From Rhabdophis nuchalis (lineage: Eukaryota > Chordata > Lepidosauria > Squamata > Natricidae): DNA of 64,000 nt. The position numbers were made by a program, and so were the translations under genes. Within the stretch, counting starts at the first letter, position 1, and each line of letters opens with the position of its first letter. Shown here piece by piece: positions 45,301-57,000 of the stretch. The notes under the pieces are model-generated. The model had not been told where the DNA came from. It did not search any database and saw only the letters and a list, made by a program, of their open reading frames with translations. The stretch spans positions 63,986,605 to 64,050,604 of the forward strand of contig CM077643.1 of NCBI GenBank assembly GCA_039707465.1, given 5' to 3'.

Positions 45301-48300
45301 TATGAACCTTGGCACAATTCCACTATGGTCTTTCTTCAATTTCCAACTTTTAAATACTCAGAAGAGTAATGACTGAGGTGAGGCAGCAGTTTAAACCGAC
45401 TGTTTATTAGCAACTGAACAACGACTTCGGAACCAAGGCAGAACAACAGTTGCCCGCTTGCCAGCTATTTATATTCATGCTGTCAAGCAGGGCAGCCAAT
45501 CAATGGCTGCCTAACTTCCCTTGCTGGCTAGAGCCACTCCCACTTGGCCGGAACAAGCATGGCCACGTCCTCGGGGCATGGACATAACACCAACATAATT
45601 GGCCATCATGGTCAAGGTCGTTGAACACACTGAGAGTTCTTGTCCCAGGTCACAATGCATTTACAAATTATCAAGCTGGGGAAACTCAATTTCAACCAAA
45701 CCATACCAAAATAATTGTTTACTTCAATCATATTTTCTGTGGCAAAAACTTTGAACAGATTTATTTACATCTGGATACATACGTATGAGCCATAATGAAC
45801 TGCCATAGTCTGTAAACCCCATGGAAGTCCAAGCCCCACAAGAATGTCAAACACGTTGCTTCCAATTGTATTGGACACTGCCATATCACCTAATCCTGAA
45901 AAATAAACCGTTCACAATTCAAGCCATTTTGATTTGCACAATGTTTTATTTTACAACAAGCAAGAAGCAGGAAGGATAAGGTTTTCTCCTGTACCAAAAG
46001 GCCACATCTCGAGGTAATGAATTTAAACTGTAGACCAGAGGTTCCCAAACTTGGCCACTTGAAGACTTTTGAACTTCAACTCTGCTGGCTGGAGAATTCT
46101 GGTAGTTGAAGTCCACAAGTCTTCAAGTGGCCAAGTTTGGGAACCTCTGCTGTAGACTATAGCCTGGCCAGAATTCCCTACTATTTTCTTCACAGGGCTT
46201 ATTTTTAATTGAGGGAGAGACAAGGCTAGTTAGGTATATACTAAAAATGGGCTTAAAACCAAAGTATGTTATAATACTGAGACAATGAAAGTGTTGACTT
46301 CAGACGAAGGTCATATACTATATTTGGAATCTCAAACTGTAACTCAATAAAATTAGTTCTGTTGAGCATACTTTAGTTTAGATTCCAACAGAGAACAAGG
46401 GGCCTCTTCCAACATTATGGAATTCTGTATGGATTTCCACATAGAACAACACACCCCTTCCCATGAATTCTAATAATTTCTGGGGAATTATTATTTTTTA
46501 CGAATATCAAATTTGACTGTTTATTGATAAAGCACCAATACACATTCTTAAAGAAAAAATGGATAAAATCTAGTCTATTTTAAATCTTGAGACTGAAATA
46601 ACAAGTTGATGGGGAGTTTGAGATTACTGCATTGATAAATTAATCAAACCCATAAAGGGATTAAATTTACATGAAAGTATAAAACAGAGATTCCTCATTA
46701 ATGGAGGGCAGCTCCCGAGTTTATTTTTACTTAAATATTTTTGTTTAAGCATCTGAGACTTAAGCAATTAAATCTACACAAGTTTAATGCTAGTGAAATA
46801 ACACATCCTTTGATTATATATTACACATTACAATTAAAGTAAGCATTATTTTAATAGAAATTTATATAAGAGAAGGGAAGATAGTGTTTTAAATTGGTGT
46901 TTGTGATCCAAACTTTACTTATGAATTTGCATTGCAAATAATAGATACAGAATAAAATATTGAAAAGGCTAGCACCCTTCCTCTCTTGGAGATCTGTATC
47001 AATATATTTATCTCCCAACTATTAGTCAGTCCAAAGAATTGTAAATAGATTAGCTGTACTTTTCAATTGATTTGAATGGGATAGTGGGAATTGTGGATCA
47101 CTGCATCTGGATCACCCCCAACACTCTTTTTCAAAAAGCAAATGGACTTTCTTTGTTTTTCTTTGAAGATGTTTCGCTTCTCATCCAAGAAGCTTCTTCA
47201 GTTCTGAACTTCAATACTTCAGAACTGCACAAAACTTCTTGGATGAGAAGTGAAACATCTTCAAGGAAAAACAAAGAAAGTTTGGAAAAAGCTCCTTTGG
47301 GACAACCATGACCAGGATGACTGAGAATCTCCATAGACATGGCTCTGGATCAGTTACTTGATTCAACTTTCATTCCTATTTAGATACACATCACTTCTTA
47401 CACTGCATTCATTTGCTCATTTCCCATAATATTACATTTTTCCAAACCACAGTCTAGTCTTCAGTTTTGCCATCAATATCAATATCAATCAATAATTTAA
47501 TTTATAACCCGCTCTCTCTCCCCAAAGGGACTCGAGGCGGGGCACAGGGAAATTAAAAATACATATAAAAATCACAAACAATACAGTATTAAAAAGAATT
47601 AAATTAAAACCCTGCGCTAAAATCCCATGTTAAAACTAAGACAGACCCCTAAAAAACCCTAAAAAACAGTTAAGCTATCCCAGGCCGGCTAAGCAGAAGA
47701 AATGTGTTTTTAATTTTTGACGGAAGGAGCGGAGGTCCGTGGTTGTTCTAATTTCGGGGGGAAGGTCGTTCCAGAGGGTCGGGCCCGCCACAGAGAAGGC
47801 CCTCCCCCTGGGCGTCGCCTGCTGGCATAGCCTAGTGGACGGCACCCGGAGAAGTCCCTTTCTGTGGGAGCGGATCGGCCGCAGGGATGTATGGGGCAGG
47901 ATGCAATCCCGCAGATAGCTAGGTCCCGTGCCATGGAGCGCTTTGAAGATGATGACCAGCACCTTGAAGCGCACCCGAAAGACGACAGGCAGCCAATGCA
48001 GCTCGCGCAGGAGTGGTGTTACATGGGAAAATCTAGAAGTTCCCATAACTGCCCGTGCGGCTGCATTCTGGACAAGCTGAAGTCTTCGGGTGCACCTCAA
48101 GGGGAGCCCCATGTAGAGAGCATTGCGGTAGTCCAGTCGGGATGTCACGAGAGCATGAGTGACTGTGCAAAAGGCATGCCGGTCCAGTAGGGGACGCAAC
48201 TGGCAGACCAGGCGAACCTGGTAAAACGTTCTCCTGGCTACGGCCGTCACTTGATCTTCCATGGACAGCCGTGCATCAAGGAGGACGCCCAAGTTACGTG

Positions 48301-51005
48301 CCCCATCCACAGGGGTTAGATGTTCGCCCCCTATGGCCAGTGATGGAGTCAACTGGTTGTACCGGGATGCCAGGAATCACAGCCACTCGGTCTTGGACGG
48401 ATTGAGTCTGAGTCTGTTCCTTCCCATCCAGGCCCGCACGGCTTCCAGGCACTGGCACATAACCTCTACGGCATCGTTGGGGTGGTTTGGGGTAGATATA
48501 TACAGCTGCGTGTCGTCAGCGTAGAGGTGGTACTCTACCCCAAAACCACGGATGATCTCACCCAGCGGCTTCATATATGTGTTGAACAGGAGAAGCGAGA
48601 GGACCGACCCCTGAGGCACCCCACAAGTGAGGGGTCTCGAGGTCGACCTCTGCCCTCCTGCCAACACAAATTGCGATCGACCGGAGAGGTAGGAGGAGAA
48701 CCACCGCAAGATGGTGCCCCTCACCCCCAACCCCTCCAGCCGATGCAATAGGATACCATGGTCGATGGTATCAAAAGCCGCCGAGAGGTCTAATAGGACC
48801 AGGATGGAGGAACAACCCCCATCTCTGGCCCTCCAGAGATCATCCACCAATGCGACCAATGCCGTCTCGGTGCTGTGGCCGGGCCGGAAGCCGGACTGGC
48901 GCGGGTCGGGATAATCAATTTCCTCCAAGTGACGTGGAAACTGTTGTGCCACCACACTCTCTACAACCTTTGCCAAAAAGCAAAGGTTGGAGACGGGACG
49001 GTAATTTGCTAACAATGCTGGGTCCAGGGAAGGCTTCTTGAGGAGGGGCCTCACCACCGCCTCTTTCAAGACGGCCGGCAAGAACCCCTCACTCAAAGAA
49101 GCGTTGACTAACTCCTGGAGCCAGCCTCGTGTCACCTCCCAGGATGCCAGTACAAGCCAGGATTGACACGGGTCCAATAAACATGTGGTAGCTCTCAGTC
49201 GCCTACGCAACCTGTCCATATCATCAGAAGTAACAGAGTCAAACTCCTCCCAGAATGGAGCCTCAAGACCCGCCTCCGACGTCCCCTCCAGACCACTTCC
49301 AGTGGGGACCAACTCGCTCCGAATCTGAGCGATTTTGTCCTGCAGATACTCCCCAAATTCCTCTGCTCTGCCCTGTAGAGGGGCTTCCCGCGGCCTCTGT
49401 TGAAGGAGGGAGCGGGTTACCCCAAACAGGGTGGCAGGGCGGTTATCTGCGGACGCAATAAGAGTGGCACAATACTGACGTTTGGCCACTCTCAACGCTA
49501 CAAGGTAGGTCCGTAAATGGGCTCTCACCTGTGTTCGGTCAGATTCAGAGCGTGAAGATCCCCATCTCCTCTCTAGGCGTCTCTTGTGGCGCTTCATCAC
49601 ATTCAGCTCCTCGGTGAACCAAGGAGCCTGGGTGACTCGTCGCCGCAAGAGAGGCCGCAAAGGCGCAACCCGGTCCAAGGCCCCAGTGGCCGCACTATTC
49701 CACGCGGCCACCAGGTCCTCCGTCGGGGCACGGGTCAAGGACACATGTAATGGCCCAAGCACCGTCTGGAACCTATCCGGGTCCATCAGACACTTGGGGC
49801 GGAACCATATAGGTGAATCCGGTTCCGGTGGGGTGTAGTGATTGGAAAGTCGAGCCGGAGAAGTGAGTGGTCTGACCATGAGAGGAGTATGATGGCTACG
49901 TCCCCTATACCCAGATCACTCTTCCATTGACCAGAGACAAATCAGTTTGTAATTTCTTTTTTTTAAGTGTGAAAAATGTCATGAATTTTTAAGCTCCCAC
50001 TTTCATTTAGACAATTTTATGCATTTCCAAAGCACAAAACTGTACAGTGGTTTGTAAGCAATTTCGTCCTACACAGTATTTTCACCCAGATGTCCCTTAA
50101 CACAGACATATTTGTATGCAGGTTTTGCTAATCAATTTTGTACACATTTTAATCAGAGGACTTTAATTTAAAATTAAGAAAATTGCAAAAACTGAAAGAT
50201 GCCTGCATTCTGATTCAGGTATTAATTTAGGCAATTCAAATTACATTAGACTGTGTTGAAAAACCTGAATGAAATGAATGTGATCTTAACAATCTCATCC
50301 CCATCTCTACATCAATAATGTAAGAGCTCTGCTTACTGATGTAGAAAACAAGCACAGCGTTTATCTGAAATCAATGCAGGCCTTACCTTGTCTTGCTACT
50401 ATTAAACTGGCCATGCAGTCTGGTACACTAGTCCCTGCAGCTAGGAAAGTAATGCCCATGATAACATCAGGAATCCCTAGAGTGTAACCAATCACTGTTA
50501 CCTGTGCAACAAAGGAAAACAAGTTGTTGAAAACAATAAGAGCATTCTGACTCTTAGACTTTCTTTAACTGCTTGAGCAAAGACATACATCCCTTCGGCC
50601 GATTCGCTCCCACAGAGAGGGACTTCTCCGGGTGCCGTCCACTAGGCAATGCCAGCGGGCGATGCCCAGGGGAAGAGCCTTCTCTGTGGAGGGCCCAACT
50701 CTCTGGAACGACTTACCCCCCGAACTGAGAACGATCACGGATCTCCGCTCCTTCCGCCAGAACCTTAAAACTTATTTTTTCCAACAGGCCGGCCTGGCCT
50801 AACTTACATCACCTAGCCCACAGTCTGCAGTTAAATTGTTTTAAATTGGTTTTAGGGATATTGTTTTAATGTATTTATATTTTTAGCACAGGGATATTAA
50901 TTTAATTCGGTTTTATATTTTGTATATTGTTGTTTATATATGTTTTTTAAATTGCCTGTGCACCGCCCTGAATCCCTTTTGGGAAAGGGTGCGGTATATA
51001 AATCA

Positions 51006-51036
<31 letters not shown>

Positions 51037-54000
51037 CTAAACTAAACTAAACTAAACTAAACTAAACTAAACTAAACTAAACTAAACAGGGTTAAAATGA
51101 ACCAAGACACAACCAAACACGAGAATTTCTAATGCTACAACATATTAGCAGCCATAAGTGGACTATGTAGAACCTATTCCTAAATCTAATATCTTCCATA
51201 CATGTTGAATTTCAACTCATAATTGCAAAGGCCATGCCTGCTAGCTGTGATAGCAACTCTAGGCCAATATCTACAGAAGGCCAATCCTAGGACAGTAAAA
51301 ATGTTTTGCAATTTCTAGGGATAATCTGTTGTGTATATGTATTGATGTGTTGTCTGGATTACCCTCTTTTAATTGCCATATAATTCCTTTTTTTTAACAT
51401 TAATTTTATTACATTTATATTTACAGGGTATTTTTATGTTTGTTATTTTGGGAGCTGCCCAAAGTCGGTTGGAATCAAGCAGCATCAAAACCAAATCAAT
51501 AAAAACTGAGGACAAAAATGTTGGGACTTTTCCCTTTCCTGTTTCATTTTTCCTTTTCATTGTCCAATGAATGTGCATATTAGGAATGCAGAAACTATGC
51601 ATGATCATAATCTTTACTTAGTTATGTCTAAACTGGTTCCACTGAAACTTCAAAATTTCAAACTATTTATCTTCAAGGAATATTTTTTTCTCCTCCATGA
51701 AGCAGAAATTTAAAGAAAGTTAGAAGTTAATGTACATGGGTAAGACTAGTAAAATTTGAGTTTAAGTCTACACTTTGTCATGAAGTTCACGGGGTTGACT
51801 ATAGATTAATCCCAATATTACATCCAAAATTACCTCATGAGATTTATTTCTTTGAGGATTAAAGTAGCAGGAAATGTTCATATATACTGTCCTGTGTTGC
51901 TTGGATTAAACTAGGATCAATGAACTAATTGAGATTAATAGTACACAGTTTTCCTGCTGGGATACTCCATGAGTCCAGGTTTGGTCTCTAATTCTAAGAA
52001 TTCCTAACAGCATGAGCAATAACTATCGGAGCTTTTCTAGAATTTGTAGATCTAGCATACCAGATTGAAAGTAAGACTGGATTAAAAGTCAAACACGTAG
52101 TAATCCAATGAATAATCACACCGCCTTCAACTCTGAGAAAAGAAGGATCGCCACCTCGCCTGGGCTGAAACCCAAATGTGGGACTGTGACACAAGATTTA
52201 TTTTTCCTAGTTAATGAAAAAGATGCTAATCAGGTCAATGTCTGCCTTCGTGAGTTGATTAACAGATTGTTTTAACAGGCTCCAGAAGGCTAGTTGAATA
52301 GGAGGGCAAGATACGGCGTTTTCCAGTAGCATAAATATTTGGTAGGTATGTAAGAAAAATGAAGGAACAAACGGTGAGAAAAAACATTTTTTTAAAAAGG
52401 AGGAGGTTAGGGTTTAAGTATCACAACAATTCCTTTAATAAAAGACATATTTGAATGCTGATATCGCACACATCAAACATTTGCTTTGCTTTCTTTCAGT
52501 TACATTCAAATAGTCATGTTCATGGCAGCAGTGTTGAACAGTTGAGGAGGTTGGGGAGGAACATGGGCCAGTCCCAAGGGTTGAATAAAGCTCAGACGTG
52601 CGTCTGAGGCAGAGAGGGAGTTAGACAGCAGTGAGGCAGAAGAACATCTGGAGCCTGTTCCCAGTGTGCACATGTGCAGAGCTGCCAGAAGAGAAGAACA
52701 ACTAAGAAAGCAGGGTCGACTTATGAGTAAAGCCACACCTTGGAGGTGATTGGACCCTCCCAGAGGAAACAAAAGAGGAATGAACGGAGAGTGGGCTTTT
52801 GCAGGAAACAATTCGCTCATTCGGTCCAAAAAATTCTGTTTGTGATCATAAGAGACTTGGTGCCAAGTTTTGCTTTGCCCTGTGTTTGGAAACCAGTTAT
52901 CTGGAAGCGCTCTAAATGAGATAAGGTGCGTGTGGATAAACATTCTTCAGAAAGACTGTTTGCTAAAGCCTTGCTGACTGTGAATGAAAGGAATTCACAG
53001 TTGTGTAAATAAAAGGTTTTGTCGGGACCAAGATTTTGCTTCTTGCTTTCTAAGGAAGCCTAGGTCAGAACAACCATTGCCTTTGTTGTCTACCAAACTT
53101 CATAAAAATGTTATCTTAATCAGCACCTCCCCCCTCCAATATTTTTGCAATCACTCACCATCCACACCATAAAGTAGGAAAACAAAGCAATCCATAATGT
53201 GGAAAAGACAAATGTCACCATGAAAAATTTTTCCCAGCGTGGCTTGCTGCAGTTTGGGATGGTGAAAAAGAGGAGAAGTATCAGTGGCCAGGTCAGGATC
53301 CATTTGACTTTTTCCATTTTTCCTTCTGGGGAGCAAAAGAAAAGAAAAAAGGGAACCAGTTTGTTGATGTACACTGCTGTACTCTTATGCACTAGAGCAG
53401 ATTAGAAGGAAATAAAGCCAATATTATAGTTGTGTACTTTAGTAGAGAGGAAGATAAAGGAAGAAAGAAAGAGAACCCAAATCCTATTCCCAGTTTAATA
53501 AAGTTGAGTTTGGGGAGAGGAACAGCATGCCTGAATTGTGCTACATTGACTGATCCTGTTTTTGCAAAGAGCAGAGGTACTTGTAGTAAGGACATCTTGA
53601 AAAGCAGGCAAGATGTTGACATTCTTGGGATTACAGGTGGTCCTTGATTTATGACCACAATTGAGCCCAACATTTCTGTTGATAAGTGAGGCATTTGTTA
53701 AGTTAATAACTCAAGACCTAAAATGGACACCTAATATCAAAAACATCATCAAAAAAGCACTGCAAAGAATGTTCTTTCTACACCAGCTCAGGAAGTTCAA
53801 ACTGCCCAAGGAGCTGTTCATACACTTCTATAGAGGAATTATCGACTCTGTCAGCTGCACCTCTATAACTGTCTGGTTTGGTTCTGCAACCCAACAAGAC
53901 AGACACAGACTTCAGAGGATAATCAGAACTGCAGAAAAAACCCAATTACTGCCAACCTGCCTTCTATTGAAGACCTGTACACTGACCCCTCGCATCCTGG

Positions 54001-57000
54001 ACATAAATTGCTTCAACTCCTACCCTCAAAATGATGCTATAGAGCACTGCACACCAAGAGAACTAGACACAAGAACAGTTTTTCCCCAAATGCCATCACT
54101 CTGCTAAACAAATAATTCCCTCACCATTGTCAAACCATCCACTAAGGCTGCATTACTATTACTATTAGTCTTCTCACCATTCCTAACACCCATCTCCTTC
54201 CACTTATGACTGTACCTTTGTTGCTTGTATCCTTACAATTTATATTTATATTGATTGTTATGCACCATATGCACCAAAGACAACCACACCTGGCCAATAA
54301 AGAATTATATTACAATACAATACAATAGCAGAGTTGGAAGTGACCTTGGAGATCTTCTAGTCCAACCCCCTGCCTAGGCAGGAAACCCTATAGCATTTCA
54401 GACAAATGGTTATCCAACATCTTCTTAAAGACTTCCAGTATTGGGGCATTCACAACGTCTGGAGGAAAGCTGTTCCACTGATTAATTATTCTAAATGTCA
54501 GGACATTTCTCCTCGGTTCTAAGTTGCTTCTCTCCTTGATTAGTTTCCACCCATAGCTTCTTGTTCTTCCCTCAGGTGCTTTGGAGAATAGTTTGACTCC
54601 CTCTTCTTTGTGGCAACCCCTGAGATATTGGAAGACTGCTATCATGTCTCTCCTAGTCTGTCTTTTCATTAAAGTAGACATTTTTTTTGTATTTTGGTAT
54701 TTTTGGTATTTTTGATTTATATAACCGCTCCTTCTCCATCGAAATGGACCCAGGGCGGTGCACAGGGAGTTAAAATCAATAAATAACAATAAATACAGTA
54801 ATGATGTCTAAAATAAATTAAACTAAGGACCTGTGCTAAAACATCCCATTAAAATTCTAAAATACATTTACTCGTTGGCTAAGATTGAATTATATCAGAG
54901 CTCTAAGCTCTAAGCTAGACCGGCTTGATGGAAAAGATACATCTTAAGTGAGCGGCGAAAGAGGGGAAGGTCTGTGATAGTCCGAAGTTCGGGGGGTAGG
55001 TCATTCCAGAGGGATGGCCCAGCCACCGAGAAGGCCCTTCCCCTGGGCACAGCTAGCTGGCATTGACCGGCGGATGGTACCCTGAGGAAGCCCTCCCTAT
55101 GGTAGCGGATCGGATGGTGGGAGGTATGCGGCAGGAGGCGGTCTCGCAAATAACTAGGCCCCGTGCCATGGAGCGATTTGAAGATGGTAACAAGCACCTT
55201 GAAGCGCACCCGGAAGGCCACCGGCAGCCAGTGCAGCTCGCGCAGGAGAGGTGTTACGTGGGAGCTTCGAGATGCTCCCAGAATCCCCCGCGCGGCCGCA
55301 TTCTGCATTAACTGGAGCCTCCGGATGCACCTCAAGGGGAGCCCCATGTAGAGAGCGTTACAGTAGTCTAAGAAGGACGTAACGAGCGCTTGAGTGACTG
55401 TGCGGAGGGCGTCCCGGTCAAGAAAGGGGCGCAACTGGCGTACCAGGCGTACCTGGTAAAAAGCCCCCCTGGTCATGGCCGCCACCTGGTCATCCAAGGA
55501 CAGCCGTGAATCCAGGAGGACGCCTAAGTTGCGAGCCCTTTCCACGGGGGCCAGTGACTCGCCCCCGATGACCAGCGATGGAATCAGCTGGCTATGCAGG
55601 GACGCCGGGAGCCACAGCCACTCGGTCTTGGACGGGTTGAGCCGAAGTTTGTTGCTTCCCATCGAGACCCGCATGGCTTTCAGACACCGGGACATCACCT
55701 CGACGGCATCGTTGGGGTGGTTGGGGGTAGATATGTATAGCTGAGTATCATCAGCGTACAGATGGTACTCTACCCCACAACCACGGATGATCTCACCCAG
55801 CGGCTTCATATAGATGTTAAACAGGAGGGGTGAGAGGACCGACCCCTGAGGCACCCCACATGTTAGGGGCCTCAATGTCGACCTCTGCCCTCCTGTCAAT
55901 ACAAATTGCGACCGACCGGAGAGGTAGGAGGAGAACCCCTGTAGGACAGTGCCCCCCAGTCCCAACCTCTCCAGTCGATGCAATAGGATAGCATGGTCGA
56001 TGGTATCAAAAGCCGCTGAGAGGTCTAACAGAACCAGGATAGAGGAATAACCTCTATCTCTGGCCCTCCAGAGATCATCCACCAACGCGACCAATGCTGT
56101 CTCGGTGCTGTGCCCGGGCCGGAAGCCGGACTGGCGCGGGTCTAGATAAGCAGTTTCCTCCAGGTGCCGAGGGAACTGCTGTGCCACCACACTCTCTACA
56201 ACCTTCGCCAGAAAGTGAAGGTTGGAGACCGGACAGTAATTAGTTAACAATGCTGGGTCCAGGGAAGGCTTCTTGAGGAGAGGTCTCACCACCGCCTCTT
56301 TAAGGGAGGCCGGCAAGAACCCCTCACTCAAAGAAGCGTTCACAATTTCCTGGAGCCAGTCTCGTGTCACCTCCCAGGAGGCCAGTACCAGCCAGGAGGG
56401 ACATGGGTCCAATAAACATGTGGTGGCATTCAGCCGTCTTGGCAACCTGTCCATGTCTTTGGAAGCAACAAAGTCGAACTCGTCCCATAAAACAGTCTCA
56501 AGACCCGCCTCGGAGGGTCCGCCCAGATCTATCTCATTGGAGGCCAGTTCGTCCCGGATCCGAGCGATTTTATCCTGTAGACAGACTCCAAATTCCTCTG
56601 CCTTGCCCTGCAAAGGAGTTTCCTGCGGCCCCTGTTGGAGAAGGGAGCGGGTCACCCCAAACAGGGTGGCAGGGCGGTTATCTGTGGATGCGATAAGAGT
56701 GGCCAGATGGCTGCGTTTTGCCACTCTTATCGCCACTAGGTAGGTCCTTAAATGGGACCTAACCCATGTTCGGTCGGATTCAGAGCGACATACCCAGTTC
56801 CTGCAACCGTTCCTAAAATGTTTTAGCCTCCAGTCCCCTAACTATGTTTGTTGCTCTTCTCTGCACTCTTTCTAGAGTCTCCACATCTTTTTACACCATG
56901 GCGATGAAAACTGAATGCAGTATTCCAAGTGTGGCCTTACCAAAGCATTACAAAGTGGTATTGACACTTCACGTGATCTTGATTCTATCCCTCTGTTCAT

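Noticed and set aside
49584..49838. Arg-rich frames antisense to the LINEs (also at 13513, 55163, 56273)
   Set aside because: They are mirror frames of the LINE coding strand and have no independent family signal.
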